DNA of 64,000 nt from Pseudomonas lurida (GCF_013522705.1 NZ_JAAMRE010000009.1:93583-157582); one strand, 5' to 3'. Positions 28,649-38,319 are shown, counted from the stretch's first letter. Made by a program: numbers and translations. Notes: generated by a model not told the origin, from the sequence alone.

Positions 28649-30094
28649 TCAGTCGTGATGCACCCGCGCGCGTTTGAGCAGTTTTTTGCAGCGCTCAGAC
28701 AAATGCAGCACCCGCAAATGCTTGCCGGCCTTGTTGTAGCGCTCGCGCAGGGTCATCAGCGCGGCAATCGCCGAATAATCGACGAAGCTGAGGTGGCGAC
28801 AGTCCAGCGTCACCTGGGCCGGGTCGTTGGCCGGATCGAACTGGTTCAGGAACGGCGTGGTTGAGGCGAAGAACAAAGTGCCATGCAGGCGATAGAGCTT
28901 GCTGCCGTCGGCTTCCACGTGTTCGTCGGCGTACAGCTCGCGGGCCTGCTGCCAGGCAAAATTCAGTGCCGCAATCACGATCCCGCACAGCACCGCGGTG
29001 GCCAGGTCGGTGAACACGGTGATGACCGTCACTGCGATAATCACCAGCACATCATTGAGCGGCACCTTGTTGATCACCCGCAACGACGCCCACGCGAAGG
29101 TCTGTTGAGACACCACGAACATCACCCCCACCAGCGCCGCCAGTGGAATCCGCTCGATCAGCGGCGACAAAAACAGAATGAACAACAGGATCATCACCCC
29201 GGCAAACACCCCGGAGAAACGCCCGCGTCCGCCGGAGCTGAGGTTGATCACGGTTTGCCCGATCATCGCGCAACCGCCCATGCCACCGAACAGGCCCGAG
29301 ACCATGTTCGCGGCGCCCAGGGCCACGCTCTCACGGTCGGGGTAGCCACGGGTCTCGGTGATTTCGTCGGTGAGGTTGAGGGTCAGCAGGGTCTCCAGCA
29401 GGCCGACCATCGCCATCAGGAACGCGTAGGGCGCAATGATGCCGAGGGTTTCCAGGGTCCAGGGAACCTGCGGCAGCGCAAAGCCGGGCAGGCCACCGGC
29501 GATGTGAGCCATGTCGCCCAGGGTGCGCGTCGGCAAGCCCAGCAGGTACACCGCCAGACCCACGCCGAGGATCGCCACCAGCGCAGGCGGCACTGCGCGC
29601 GTGATGCGCGGCAGCCCATAGACAATCGCCATGGTCACCAGCACCAGGCCGCTCATTACGTAGAGCGGCGTGCCACTGAGCCAGGCCTCGCCGTTCTTGA
29701 AATGCTCCAACTGCGCCAGGGCAATGATGATCGCCAGGCCGTTGACGAACCCCAGCATCACCGGGTGCGGCACCATGCGCACCAGCTTGCCCAGGCGCAG
29801 CAGGCCGAACGCAACCATGATCAACCCGCCCAGCAGCACGGTGGCGAGCAGATACTCCACCCCGTGCCGCACCACCAGCGCGACGATCACCACCGCCATC
29901 GAACCGGCCGCCCCGGACACCATCCCCGGCCGCCCGCCGAACAGCGCGGTGAGGGTACAGATGATAAAGGCGCCGTACAGGCCCATCAGTGGGTTGAGGT
30001 GAGCGACCAGGGCGAAGGCGATGCATTCGGGCAGCAACGCAAAGGACGTGGTGAGGCCGGCCAGGGCATCGGCGCGCAGACGGGTGAGGTTCAT
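28649..30094 (-). CDS. SulP-family anion permease with STAS domain
   Basis: A 481-residue protein with a SulP membrane domain of about 12 segments (DALAGLTTSFALLPECIAFALVAHLNPLMGLYGAFI, GRPGMVSGAAGSMAVVIVALV, GMGGCAMIGQTVINLSSGGRGRFS) followed by a C-terminal STAS-like domain (LTLDCRHLSFVDYSAIAALMTL). Bacterial SulP proteins move sulfate, bicarbonate or dicarboxylates. The PECIAFA segment occurs in many of them and does not settle the anion. ATG 30094 (MNLTRL) is chosen over upstream frames. It converges with the LprI-like gene, 19 bases apart. Confidence 0.92.
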   Translation of the reverse strand: MNLTRLRADALAGLTTSFALLPECIAFALVAHLNPLMGLYGAFIICTLTALFGGRPGMVSGAAGSMAVVIVALVVRHGVEYLLATVLLGGLIMVAFGLLRLGKLVRMVPHPVMLGFVNGLAIIIALAQLEHFKNGEAWLSGTPLYVMSGLVLVTMAIVYGLPRITRAVPPALVAILGVGLAVYLLGLPTRTLGDMAHIAGGLPGFALPQVPWTLETLGIIAPYAFLMAMVGLLETLLTLNLTDEITETRGYPDRESVALGAANMVSGLFGGMGGCAMIGQTVINLSSGGRGRFSGVFAGVMILLFILFLSPLIERIPLAALVGVMFVVSQQTFAWASLRVINKVPLNDVLVIIAVTVITVFTDLATAVLCGIVIAALNFAWQQARELYADEHVEADGSKLYRLHGTLFFASTTPFLNQFDPANDPAQVTLDCRHLSFVDYSAIAALMTLRERYNKAGKHLRVLHLSERCKKLLKRARVHHD

Positions 30095-30217
30095 GAGGTA
30101 CCAGGGTATTGCGGGGAATAAGGCCGGGAATGGTACGGAATTGAGCGGGGTGGGGCTAGTCTTGAAGGCCGAGTGGGCGCCATCGGGGTGCAAGCCCGCT
30201 CTCACATGACCGTCGAA

Positions 30218-31114
30218 TCAGCAGGCATACCGCGCCAGCTTGGCCTGGATAAAGTCCAGGAAGCACTGGATGCGCAGTGCCAACTGCGAGTTGCGATAGA
30301 ACACCGCGTGGATCGGTTGGCGGTAGCCGCTGTAAAACGTTTCCAGCAGCGGCACCAGGCGCCCGGCGTCGATGTCGTCGAAGGTCATGAAGTTCGACAG
30401 GCAAGCAATGCCCTGCCCTTCCAATGCCAGGTGACGCAGGGTTTCGCCGCTGGAAGCGCCGATGCTCGGCTGGATCAGCCAGCGGTCGCCTGCCGCATGG
30501 CGCAGCGGCCAATGGTTGAGGGTTTCGGTCTGGGTGAAACCCAGCAAGGTGTGATCCGCCAGGTCAGCGACCGTGCGTGGCGTGCCGTGGCGCTCAAGAT
30601 AGTCGGGGCTGGCAAGGATATGCAGCGGGGTGCAGCCCAGGGACCGCGCATGCAGGCTCGAATCGGCCAACGCACCGATGCGAATCGCAATGTCGGTGCT
30701 CTGTTCCAGCAGGTCGATGATCAGGTCATCGCTGTTGAGCTCCAGTTGGATCTGCGGATACAGGCGGCGAAATTCGGCGATGTACGGAATGATCCCGTGC
30801 AGCATGAACGGCACCGCCGCATTGATGCGCAGGCGCCCGGCCGGTGTTTGCTGGCGCGAGCTGAGGCGTTCTTCCAGCTCATCCATCTGCGCCAGAATCG
30901 CCTTGGCCTGCTCGAAGAAGTATTTGCCTTCCTCGGTCAGGTCCATGCGCCGCGTGGTGCGGTTGATCAGCGTGGTGTCGAGCTTGGCTTCCAGGCGCGA
31001 CAACGTCCGGCTGACCGCCGACGGCGTCTGCCCGGCCTGCTCCGCCGCTGCGGAAATCGAGCCGCACTCGATCACGCTGACAAAAATCTGTAGCTCATCG
31101 GATCGGGCTTTCAC
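30218..31114 (-). CDS. LysR-family transcriptional regulator
   Basis: A 298-residue LysR protein with an N-terminal HTH (LQIFVSVIECGSISAAAEQAGQTPSAVSRTLSRLEAKLDTTLINRTTRRMDLTEEGKYF) and an effector domain that starts around residue 90 (GRLRINAAVPFMLHGIIPYIAEF). It belongs to the group with a RTTRRMDLT wing typical of regulators next to quinone or NADPH reductases. It follows the MdaB-like gene on the same strand by 30 bases, so it may control that gene and be co-transcribed with it. Confidence 0.92.
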   Translation of the reverse strand: MKARSDELQIFVSVIECGSISAAAEQAGQTPSAVSRTLSRLEAKLDTTLINRTTRRMDLTEEGKYFFEQAKAILAQMDELEERLSSRQQTPAGRLRINAAVPFMLHGIIPYIAEFRRLYPQIQLELNSDDLIIDLLEQSTDIAIRIGALADSSLHARSLGCTPLHILASPDYLERHGTPRTVADLADHTLLGFTQTETLNHWPLRHAAGDRWLIQPSIGASSGETLRHLALEGQGIACLSNFMTFDDIDAGRLVPLLETFYSGYRQPIHAVFYRNSQLALRIQCFLDFIQAKLARYAC

Positions 31115-31144
31115 GGGCGCTCCTCTCTCATCGTGAGGCGCAGC

Positions 31145-31735
31145 TTACACCGAGAGGTTGAACACCTGCGCCAGATGCTGCTCATAGCGCGCCACATCCG
31201 CGTCGATGGCCGGGCGTTTCATCACATCCACGCAAAGGAAAGTCGGCAGGCCGGTCATGCCGAGGAATTGATTGGCCTTGTGAAACGGGAAGTACACCGC
31301 GTCCACGCCCTTGGCTTCGAAGAAATCGCTGGGGTCGTCGAAGGCTTGCTGCGGTGCGTTCCAGGTCAGCGACAACATGTACTGCTTGCCCTGGATCAGG
31401 CCACCGCTGCCGTATTTCTGCGATGCATCGGAACGGGTGCGACCATCGCTGGCATACAGGCTGCCGTGGCCTTCGGTGAAGACTTCGTCGATGTACTTCT
31501 TGACGATCCACGGCGCGCCCATCCACCAGCCGGGCATCTGGTAGATGATCACGTCGGCCCACAGGAACTTGGCGACCTCTTCGGCCACGTCGTAGCCGGC
31601 GTCGATATGAGTGACTTTGACGTCGATACCGGCACGGTCCAGCACCGCCGCTGCGGTGTCATGCAGGGTAGCGTTGTAGCGGCCATCGGAGTGGGCGAAT
31701 TGTTTACCGCCGTTGAGCAACAGGACTTTTTTCAT
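31145..31735 (-). CDS. mdaB: NADPH quinone reductase, MdaB-like flavodoxin-fold protein
   Basis: This 196-residue protein has an FMN/FAD flavodoxin fold: KKVLLLNGGKQFAHSDGRYN, VIIYQMPGWWMGAPWIVKKYIDEVFTEGHGSLYASDGRTRSDAS, and a C-terminal GMTGLPTFLCVDVMKRP. The GGKQFAHSDGRYN phosphate-loop region and PGWWMGAPWIVKKY match MdaB (modulator of drug activity B). It reduces quinones by two electrons, protecting against redox cycling. It shares direction with the LysR gene downstream. Confidence 0.87.
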   Translation of the reverse strand: MKKVLLLNGGKQFAHSDGRYNATLHDTAAAVLDRAGIDVKVTHIDAGYDVAEEVAKFLWADVIIYQMPGWWMGAPWIVKKYIDEVFTEGHGSLYASDGRTRSDASQKYGSGGLIQGKQYMLSLTWNAPQQAFDDPSDFFEAKGVDAVYFPFHKANQFLGMTGLPTFLCVDVMKRPAIDADVARYEQHLAQVFNLSV

Positions 31736-31850
31736 GGGAGATTCCAGAAGGTTGAAAGGTCTGGACGCAGACTATCCACCCAGACCCCTTCGAATAAGCC
31801 ATGAACCGGCAAAATACATTTGATCTGCAAGCACGAATAGGCGGCCATTA

Positions 31851-32615
31851 TTAACCACTGATCAGCAGATGCCCCCCCAACAGCGCCATGCCGACAAAAA
31901 ATACCCTTTTGAACACCACGGCACTGATGCGCTGGCGTACCCACTGGCCCAGCCACATGCCCAACAGCGCCGGCACCAGCGCCAGCAATGAAGCATTCAA
32001 TTCAGCGCCGCCCAGCCCACCGCGCCAGGCCAGCCCGCCAGCCAAGGCCAGGGTGGACACGCTGAACGACAGCCCCAGCGCCTGCACCAGTTGATCGCGC
32101 TGCAAGCCCAGCGCCTGCAGATATGGCACGGCCGGAATCACAAACACCCCGGTGGCTGCGGTGACGACGCCGGTGAGCAATCCGCATAGCGGGCCCAGCC
32201 AGCGCTCCGCCGCCGAGCCGACCTTGAACGTGGGCAAAAACAACCCGCTCAAGGCGTACGCCAGCAACGCTGCGCCCAAGGCGTGCGCCACCCAGCCGCC
32301 GCCGTCGATGCCCAACCACGCCGTACCGAGCCCGGTGCCGAGAAAAATCAGCAACAGCATCGGCCACAGACGTCTGACCAGCGCACTCAGATGGCCGCCG
32401 AATGCCAGTTGCCAGAGGTTGGTGACGGTCGACGGAATGATCAGCAACGCCGCAGCCTGCGCCGGCAACATAGCCAGACCGAGCAGGCCCATGGCCACGG
32501 TGGGCAAGCCCAAACCGATAACCCCTTTGACGGTGCCCGCCAGCATAAAGGTGGCGATCACCAGCAAAGACAAGGCCAAGCCGATATTTTGATAGAACGT
32601 GAGGAAGGTCGTCAT
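31851..32615 (-). CDS. TauE/SafE-family sulfite/organic-anion exporter
   Basis: A 254-residue protein with about eight hydrophobic segments. The paired motif LAGTVKGVIGLGLPTVAMGLLG and CGLLTGVVTAATGVFVIPAVPYLQALGLQRDQLVQALGLSFSVSTLALAG is the TauE/SafE duplicated core. Family members export sulfite, sulfoacetate or similar anions. ATG 32615 is chosen; a longer frame upstream only covers the antisense strand of the neighbouring LysR gene. It is divergent from the LysR gene at 32751, which probably controls it. Confidence 0.88.
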   Translation of the reverse strand: MTTFLTFYQNIGLALSLLVIATFMLAGTVKGVIGLGLPTVAMGLLGLAMLPAQAAALLIIPSTVTNLWQLAFGGHLSALVRRLWPMLLLIFLGTGLGTAWLGIDGGGWVAHALGAALLAYALSGLFLPTFKVGSAAERWLGPLCGLLTGVVTAATGVFVIPAVPYLQALGLQRDQLVQALGLSFSVSTLALAGGLAWRGGLGGAELNASLLALVPALLGMWLGQWVRQRISAVVFKRVFFVGMALLGGHLLISG

Positions 32616-32750
32616 GGGCCGATTGTGACGATTTTCGATGAGCGCGAAAATTCGCCATATACTTAGGCAGCCTCTTGTTTTACTTGAGGCTTGAAGCTTC
32701 ATCCGGAGCAAGGCCCGATAAGGCCCGCCCAGCCACCCGAGAAACCGGCC

Positions 32751-33647
32751 ATGCACTTTGACCTGATCGACCTGCGCCTCTACCTGCACACGCTGGACGC
32801 CGGCAATATCACCGCTGGCGCAGCCCGCAGCCATTTGTCCCTGGCCGCCGCCAGCGCGCGAATCCGGGCCATGGAAGCGTCGCTGGGGATCGAGTTGCTG
32901 CAACGCGGTCGCCGTGGTGTCAGCCCGACGCCCGCGGGCAAGGCCCTGGCCCGCCACGCGCGCCTGCTGTTGCAACAGGCCGACCACCTGCAACAAGACC
33001 TGGCGGCGTATGCCAATGGCGTCAAAGGCCAGGTGCGCCTGCTGTGCAACACCACGGCGCTGAGCGAATACCTGCCGGAACTGCTGGCGGATGTGCTGCG
33101 TGACAATCCCTACCTGGATATCGACCTGCAGGAGCTGCCCAGCCTGCGCATCACCCAGGCGCTGCGCCAAGGCACGGCCGACCTGGGGATCATCTCTGAC
33201 GCGGTGGATACCCACGGTTTGCAGACCCTGCCCTTTCGCGACGACCCGCTGGTGCTGATCATGCCGCCGACGCATGCACTGGCGGCAGGACAGGCCAGCT
33301 TTATCGATAGCCTGCAACACGACTTCGTCGGCCTGGCGGCCCACAGTGCGCTGGCGGTGTACCTGGAAGAACAGGCGCTGCACGCCGGCTTTCGTTTGCA
33401 CACGCGGATTCGCACCGAGAGCTTTGATGGGCTGATGCGCATGGTCGCGCGCGGCGCCGGCCTGGGGATCGTGCCCCAGGCCGCGTTGGAACGCTGGTCA
33501 GGAAAACACCGCTTCAAAGCCCAGCCGCTGCGCGAAGACTGGGCCTCTCGGCGATTGCTGCTATGTGCGCGCTCGTTCGAACAACTGCCGGGTTACGCCA
33601 AGGCCTTGTTCGACGCGCTGGCCCTGCCCTTGCGGAAAAACCCGTAG
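32751..33647 (+). CDS. LysR-family transcriptional regulator
   Basis: A 298-residue LysR protein with its HTH at residues 1-60 (LIDLRLYLHTLDAGNITAGAARSHLSLAAASARIRAMEASLGIELLQRGRRGVSPTPAGKAL) and a conserved effector domain (GIISDAVDTHGLQTLPFRDDPLVLIMP, GAGLGIVPQAALERW). It is divergent from the TauE/SafE exporter, with 135 bases between starts. Its 3' end overlaps the convergent permease gene by 55 bases. Confidence 0.92.
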   Translation: MHFDLIDLRLYLHTLDAGNITAGAARSHLSLAAASARIRAMEASLGIELLQRGRRGVSPTPAGKALARHARLLLQQADHLQQDLAAYANGVKGQVRLLCNTTALSEYLPELLADVLRDNPYLDIDLQELPSLRITQALRQGTADLGIISDAVDTHGLQTLPFRDDPLVLIMPPTHALAAGQASFIDSLQHDFVGLAAHSALAVYLEEQALHAGFRLHTRIRTESFDGLMRMVARGAGLGIVPQAALERWSGKHRFKAQPLREDWASRRLLLCARSFEQLPGYAKALFDALALPLRKNP

Positions 33648-34999
33648 TACACCGCCGACAGTATCAGCAGAAACGGCACGCCAAACACCAGAGTCAGCTT
33701 GAACGCCTCGGTGAAGTAGGTGGTGATCATCACGGCGCCCATCAGCACCAACCCCAGCAGGGTGCTGCAGGGAAACAGGCGCAACTGGAACGACAGGTTC
33801 GGCCCACCGTGGCGCTTGCGATAGCGACGGAAAAACAGGTGGGTGAGGAAGATCATGAACCAGGTGAAAATCGCACCGAACATCGAGATCGCCATCATCA
33901 AGGTGAACGAGCTTTGCGGGTACACCACGTTGAGCAAGGTCGCCAGGGCGATGCCCGAGCTGGACAGCACCAGCGCGTTCAGCGGTATCCCGCTCTTGCT
34001 CAACGTGCCCATGGCCTTGGGCGCAAAGCCGGCGCGCGAGAGGCTGAACATCATGCGCGTGGTGATGTAGAGCTGGCTGTTCATCGCCGACAGCGCCGCG
34101 ATCAGGATGACGAAATTCATCACCCCGGTGGCGCCGGGGATACCGAGGGTCTGCATCACCGTGACGAACGGGCTCTGGGCCTGGCCGGCCTGGTTCCACG
34201 GCACGATGGCGAGCATCAGCGCCAGGGTCAGCAGGTAGAACACCACCAGGCGCACGATGGTCGCGCGAAAAGCTTGCTTGACCGCACGCTCCGGGTCGGC
34301 CGCTTCACCGGCGGCCACGGCGATCATCTCCACACTCAGGTAACTGAAGATCGACACGATCACCGCGATCCACATACCGCTCACACCGTGGGGAAAGAAA
34401 CCGCCATGAGCCGTGTAGTTCTGCACACCGTAGTCCGGGTTGGCGGAACCGAACACCACGTACACCGCGAGGAGAATGAAGCCGACGATGGCGCTGATCT
34501 TGATCGTTGAAAACCAGTACTCGAAGTTGCCGAAGGTTTTCACGCTGATGGCATTGAGCACAATCAGCACGCCGGAAAACGACACGATCCACACCCACTC
34601 CGGCACGTTGGCGAACCAGTACTTCATGTACATCGCCACCGCCGTGACCTCGGCGCCCACCGCCAGCACAATCGCGGCCCAATAGGCATAGCGCACCAGG
34701 AACCCGGCCAGCGGGCTGATATAGAACTCGGCATAGGCGCCGAAGGAACCGGAGGTGGAATGGGCCACCGTCATCTCCGCCAGGCAGCCCATCAGCAGCA
34801 AGGTGATCAACGCACCGATGGCGTAGCTCACCAGTACGCTGGGCCCGGCATAGCCGATGGCGTAGGCGCTGCCCATGAACAGCCCGGTGCCGATGGCGCC
34901 ACCGATGGCGATCATGCTCATCTGGCCGGAGGTGAGCTGGCGCCTCAGGCCCAGTTCGCGATGGGTGATTTCGGCAAAGCCGTTGTCTGGTGTGGTCAC
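33593..34999 (-). CDS. amino-acid permease (APC superfamily, AAT family)
   Basis: A 468-residue protein with about 12 membrane segments. It starts after LGLRRQLTSGQMSMIAIGGAIGTGLFMGSAYAIGYAGPSVLVSY, and carries EMTVAHSTSGSFGAYAEFYI and FSYLSVEMIAVAAGEAADPERAV, the consensus regions of the AAT family. The substrate cannot be read; the gene lies 100 bases downstream of kynU on the same strand, so an aromatic or kynurenine-related amino acid is possible. The start is GTG 34999 (MTTPDN). The stop lies within the convergent LysR gene. Confidence 0.9.
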   Translation of the reverse strand: MTTPDNGFAEITHRELGLRRQLTSGQMSMIAIGGAIGTGLFMGSAYAIGYAGPSVLVSYAIGALITLLLMGCLAEMTVAHSTSGSFGAYAEFYISPLAGFLVRYAYWAAIVLAVGAEVTAVAMYMKYWFANVPEWVWIVSFSGVLIVLNAISVKTFGNFEYWFSTIKISAIVGFILLAVYVVFGSANPDYGVQNYTAHGGFFPHGVSGMWIAVIVSIFSYLSVEMIAVAAGEAADPERAVKQAFRATIVRLVVFYLLTLALMLAIVPWNQAGQAQSPFVTVMQTLGIPGATGVMNFVILIAALSAMNSQLYITTRMMFSLSRAGFAPKAMGTLSKSGIPLNALVLSSSGIALATLLNVVYPQSSFTLMMAISMFGAIFTWFMIFLTHLFFRRYRKRHGGPNLSFQLRLFPCSTLLGLVLMGAVMITTYFTEAFKLTLVFGVPFLLILSAVYYGFFRKGRASASNKALA

Positions 35000-35056
35000 T
35001 GTGGTGTGCCTCTTTATTATTGTGGTTGTACTGTCTAACCGTTGTCACAGATCCCC

Positions 35057-35083
35057 TGTGGGAGGCGGCAGGCCCCTCCCACA
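35057..35083. repeat. REP-like hairpin between kynU and the permease gene
   Basis: TGTGGGAGG (35057-35065) pairs with CCTCCCACA (35075-35083) around GCGGCAGGC, between the kynU stop and the downstream permease start. It is a fluorescens-type REP and a possible partial terminator. Confidence 0.8.
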
Positions 35084-35099
35084 TTTCTCCGGCGTTTAT

Positions 35100-36350
35100 T
35101 CAGGTAACGCTGTGGCGGACCTTGAATTGGGGTTGGTCCCAGGTGTTGTTATCTAGAATCTCACCAAGGATTTCCACCGCATCCCACACCTCGGTAAAGC
35201 TCGTGTACAGCGGCGTAAACCCAAAGCGCATGATGCGCGGTTCGCGGTAGTCGCCGATCACGCCACGGGCGATCAGCGCTTGGATCACCGCATAGCCTTC
35301 AGGATGCTCGAAGCTCACATGACTGCCGCGCTTGGCGTGTTCACGCGGGGTAATCAGTTGCAGGCCATGGGCGGCGCAGCGGGTCTGCACCAAGGCAATA
35401 AACAGGTCGGTCAACGCGAGGGATTTGCGGCGCAGGCTGGCCATGTCGGTCTGTTCAAAAATCTCCAGACCGCATTCCACCATCGCCAACGAAGTGATCG
35501 GCTGGGTGCCGCACAGGTAGCGAGCAATGCCGGCGCTCGGCGCATAGCTGGATTCCATGGCGAACTGCCGCGTATGCCCGAACCAGCCCGACAACGGCTG
35601 GCGCACCAGGTCCACCAGCGCCGGGTTGACCCACACGAATGCCTGGGAGCCGGGGCCGCCGTTGAGGTATTTGTAGGTACAGCCAATCGCGTAATCGGCG
35701 CCGGCCTGATGCAGGTCCAGCGGCACCGCGCCCGCCGAATGCGCCAGGTCCCAGATCGTCAGCGCACCGCACTCATGGCTCAGGGCGGTCATGCCCCGCA
35801 TGTCATACATGTAGCCGGTTTTGTAGTTGACATGAGTGAGCATCACCACCGCCACGTCGGCGTCGATGGCCCGGGTCAGCTCGTCCGGGCCGTCCACCAG
35901 GCGCAGCGAATAGCCCTGTTGCAGCAACTCGGCCAGGCCTTCGGCGATGTACAGGTCGGTGGGGAAGTTGCTGGCCTCGCTGACGATGATCCTGCGCGTC
36001 GGCGCCCGCTGGCGCTGCACGCTCAGTGCGGCGCTGAGCACTTTGAACAGGTTGATCGAAGTGGTATCGGTGATTGCGACTTCGCCGTCGCGTGCGCCGA
36101 TCAGTGGGGCCAGGCGGTTGCCAAGGCGCAGGGACAGGTCTGCCCAGCCGGCGCTGTTCCAACTGCGAATCAAGCCCTCGCCCCACTCCTGGGCAATCAC
36201 CTGTTGCGCCCGCGCCAGCGATGCCACCGGGCGTGCGCCGAGGGAGTTGCCGTCCAGGTAGATCACGCCTTGGGGCAAGGCAAAGCATGCACGCAGCGGT
36301 GCCAGCGGGTCCTGGGCATCCAGGGTTTGGCAATGGCTTCGGGAGGTCAT
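35100..36350 (-). CDS. kynU: kynureninase (KynU)
   Basis: A 416-residue PLP enzyme of aminotransferase fold type I. The Schiff-base lysine is Lys227 in [12 protein letters not shown] and Asp201 lies in [13 protein letters not shown], matching the numbering known for P. fluorescens kynureninase. It cleaves L-kynurenine to anthranilate and L-alanine, providing the substrate for AntABC. It is divergent from the kynR gene, with 144 bases between starts, so the regulator probably acts there. Confidence 0.97.
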   Translation of the reverse strand: MTSRSHCQTLDAQDPLAPLRACFALPQGVIYLDGNSLGARPVASLARAQQVIAQEWGEGLIRSWNSAGWADLSLRLGNRLAPLIGARDGEVAITDTTSINLFKVLSAALSVQRQRAPTRRIIVSEASNFPTDLYIAEGLAELLQQGYSLRLVDGPDELTRAIDADVAVVMLTHVNYKTGYMYDMRGMTALSHECGALTIWDLAHSAGAVPLDLHQAGADYAIGCTYKYLNGGPGSQAFVWVNPALVDLVRQPLSGWFGHTRQFAMESSYAPSAGIARYLCGTQPITSLAMVECGLEIFEQTDMASLRRKSLALTDLFIALVQTRCAAHGLQLITPREHAKRGSHVSFEHPEGYAVIQALIARGVIGDYREPRIMRFGFTPLYTSFTEVWDAVEILGEILDNNTWDQPQFKVRHSVT

Positions 36351-36494
36351 GGCAGGTCCTGATTCTTATAAGAGAAGATGAACCAAATTATTAACGAAGT
36401 TTTAAAGAATTTTCGTGCAAAGTGCTGGGCGACAAGCTAATTAAGCTGTAGGAAATTCGAATTAAACCTTCAAACACGCGGATTTATTCTAAGC
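36351..36494. promoter_or_regulatory. kynU-kynR divergent control region
   Basis: An AT-rich intergenic stretch (AACCAAATTATTAACGAAGTTTTAAAGAATTTTCG, in two parts) of 144 bases between the divergent starts. It should hold both promoters and Lrp-type KynR sites; I could not define individual boxes. Confidence 0.6.
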
Positions 36495-36968
36495 ATGATC
36501 CTTGACGCCACCGACCTGCGCCTCCTGCATTTTCTGCAACAGGACGGCCGTATCAGTAATCAGGAACTGGCGGAAAAAGTCGCCCTGTCGCCCTCCGCCT
36601 GCCTGCGCCGTTTGCGCCTGCTGGAAAGCGAGGGTGTAATCAGCGGCTACCGTGCGGTGCTGAATGCCGAGCAATTGGGGATCGAACTGGAAGCCATCGT
36701 CCACCTGTCCTTGCGTCAGGACGTAGAGGATTGGCACGAGACCTTCATCAAGAAGGTGCAAGGCTGGCCGGAAGTGGCCAGCGCCTATGTGATCACCGGC
36801 GCGAGCAACTACGTGCTGCGGGTGCAGGCGCGCAACCTCAAGCATTTTTCTGACTTTATCGTGAACCACCTGAACCGCACGGCGGGAGTGATGGATATCC
36901 GTTCGGAGATTGTGCTGCAGAAGATCAAGGATCGGGATGAAGTGCTGGATCTGGTCGTGCGCAAATAG
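36495..36968 (+). CDS. kynR: Lrp/AsnC-family regulator KynR
   Basis: 157 residues with an N-terminal HTH (DLRLLHFLQQDGRISNQELAEKVALSPSACLRRLRLLESEGVI) and a C-terminal RAM ligand domain (ASAYVITGASNYVLRVQARNLKHFSDFIVNHLNR). Position beside kynU and the family match KynR, the kynurenine-responsive activator of kyn genes in Pseudomonas. The kynA-kynB genes it should also control are about 10 kb away in this window rather than next to kynU. Confidence 0.9.
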   Translation: MILDATDLRLLHFLQQDGRISNQELAEKVALSPSACLRRLRLLESEGVISGYRAVLNAEQLGIELEAIVHLSLRQDVEDWHETFIKKVQGWPEVASAYVITGASNYVLRVQARNLKHFSDFIVNHLNRTAGVMDIRSEIVLQKIKDRDEVLDLVVRK

Positions 36969-36987
36969 TCAGGCACGACACAGATCA

Positions 36988-37035
36988 AATGTGGGAGGGG
37001 CGGTGCGACCATTCGACTTGCCCCCTCCCACATGT
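36988..37035. repeat. REP pair (short REPIN) between kynR and catA
   Basis: AATGTGGGAGGGGC (36988-37001) faces GCCCCCTCCCACAT (37019-37033) across a short spacer. It sits between the convergent kynR and catA genes. Confidence 0.8.
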
Positions 37036-37045
37036 TTGACCGCAT

Positions 37046-37975
37046 TCAGTCTTCGAGGGCGCGCACCCGCTGCATGCGTTTCTGTTCTACCGGCGCGTCG
37101 GCCGCCTGCAACTCAAAGTCAAAATCAATCTGTGCAAAGCGCCCTTGCACACCAAACTCGCGCGCCAGTTGCGGATCGTCGCTGAAGCGGATCTGGGCGA
37201 TCAGTTCGTCACGGGTGGCATAGGCGAAGTCATCATGCAGATAGGGGTCGTCCGACAGGTTGATCTGCGTGGTCAGGTGCCGATGTCCAGGCGCAGAGAT
37301 AAAGAAATGGATATGCGCCGGGCGCTGCCCGTGGCGCCCCAGTTGATCGAGCAACTGCTGGGTCGGCCCGCTCGGCGGGCAGCCGTAGCCCGACGGCACG
37401 ATGCTGCGAAAACGGTAGTTGCCCTGGGCGTCGGTCTCGATGCGGCGGCGCAGGTTGAAGTCCGACTGCGTCGCGTCGAACCACGAGTAGGTGCCACCGG
37501 TATTGGCCTGCCACACATCCACAATCGCTCCGGCCAGTGGCTTGCCATGGGTGTCGCGTACCTGGCCGCGCATGAACAGCGGCACGGCATCGTCGCTGCC
37601 GTCGTCCAGGCGGGCTTCGTACTGGCACAGCGGCGCGCCGGCCACGTACAACGGGCCTTCGATGGTGCGCGGGGTGCCGCCGGTCTTGCCGGCCTCTTCG
37701 TCGGCAGCGTCCATCAGCATGTCCAAGTAATGCTCCAGGCCAAGCCCGGCGGCGAGCAGCCCGGCTTCCTGCTGTTTGCCCAACTCGTTGAGGTAGTTGA
37801 CCGCTTTCCAGAATTCTTCCGGGGTCACCTCCAGGTCTTCGATGATGTTCACGGTGTCGCGCAAAATCCGGTAGATCAGCGCTTTGGCGCGCGGGTTGCC
37901 GCCGGCGTTGCAGTTGCCGCTGGCTTCTTCGAGAAACTGCTGGGCGTGGGCGGTCTGGGACAGTCGAATGGACAT
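37046..37975 (-). CDS. catA: catechol 1,2-dioxygenase (CatA)
   Basis: A 309-residue intradiol dioxygenase. The Fe(III) ligands are visible as Tyr163 (GTYSWFDATQSDFNLR), Tyr197 (PSGYGCP) and His221 and His223 (RPAHIHFF). An N-terminal helical dimer/lipid-binding region precedes the catalytic barrel. It cleaves catechol to cis,cis-muconate, feeding CatB. It is the last gene of catBCA, 41 bases after catC. Confidence 0.97.
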   Translation of the reverse strand: MSIRLSQTAHAQQFLEEASGNCNAGGNPRAKALIYRILRDTVNIIEDLEVTPEEFWKAVNYLNELGKQQEAGLLAAGLGLEHYLDMLMDAADEEAGKTGGTPRTIEGPLYVAGAPLCQYEARLDDGSDDAVPLFMRGQVRDTHGKPLAGAIVDVWQANTGGTYSWFDATQSDFNLRRRIETDAQGNYRFRSIVPSGYGCPPSGPTQQLLDQLGRHGQRPAHIHFFISAPGHRHLTTQINLSDDPYLHDDFAYATRDELIAQIRFSDDPQLAREFGVQGRFAQIDFDFELQAADAPVEQKRMQRVRALED

Positions 37976-38016
37976 GGTGCAATCCTCATCTTGTAATTAT
38001 CGGGCGCAAATCAGAC

Positions 38017-38307
38017 TCAGCGGTCGTCTTCATGGATCGACGACGGGTGTCGGCACAGGGCATTCACCTCGATGGCCATGTAGGGATACAGCGGCAGTTG
38101 CATCAGCAGGTCGTGCAGTTGCTGCACGCTGTCGACGTCGAACACGCTGTAGTTGGCGTAGTGCCCGGCGATGCGCCACAGGTGGCGCCACTGGCCGGAC
38201 TCCTGCAGGCGCTGCGCCAAGGCTTTTTCTTCGGCCTTGAGGCTGGCGGCGCGTTCGGGGTGCATGTCGACGGGCAGGTTCACGGTCATTTTTACGTGGA
38301 ACAACAT
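38017..38307 (-). CDS. catC: muconolactone isomerase (CatC)
   Basis: 96 residues, the normal length. MLFHVKMTVNLPVDMHPERA, WRIAGHYANYSVFDVDSVQQLHDLLMQLPLYPYMAIEV and LCRHPSSI are diagnostic. It isomerises muconolactone to 3-oxoadipate enol-lactone. It begins 12 bases after the catB stop, so translation is linked. Confidence 0.98.
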   Translation of the reverse strand: MLFHVKMTVNLPVDMHPERAASLKAEEKALAQRLQESGQWRHLWRIAGHYANYSVFDVDSVQQLHDLLMQLPLYPYMAIEVNALCRHPSSIHEDDR

Positions 38308-38319
38308 GGCAGGTGCCTC

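Noticed and set aside
28883..30121. 412-residue plus-strand frame opposite the SulP gene
   Set aside because: Gln/His/Arg-rich antisense frame with no domain.
32616..33401. N-terminal extension of the TauE/SafE gene
   Set aside because: It is antisense to the LysR gene and has no membrane or signal character.
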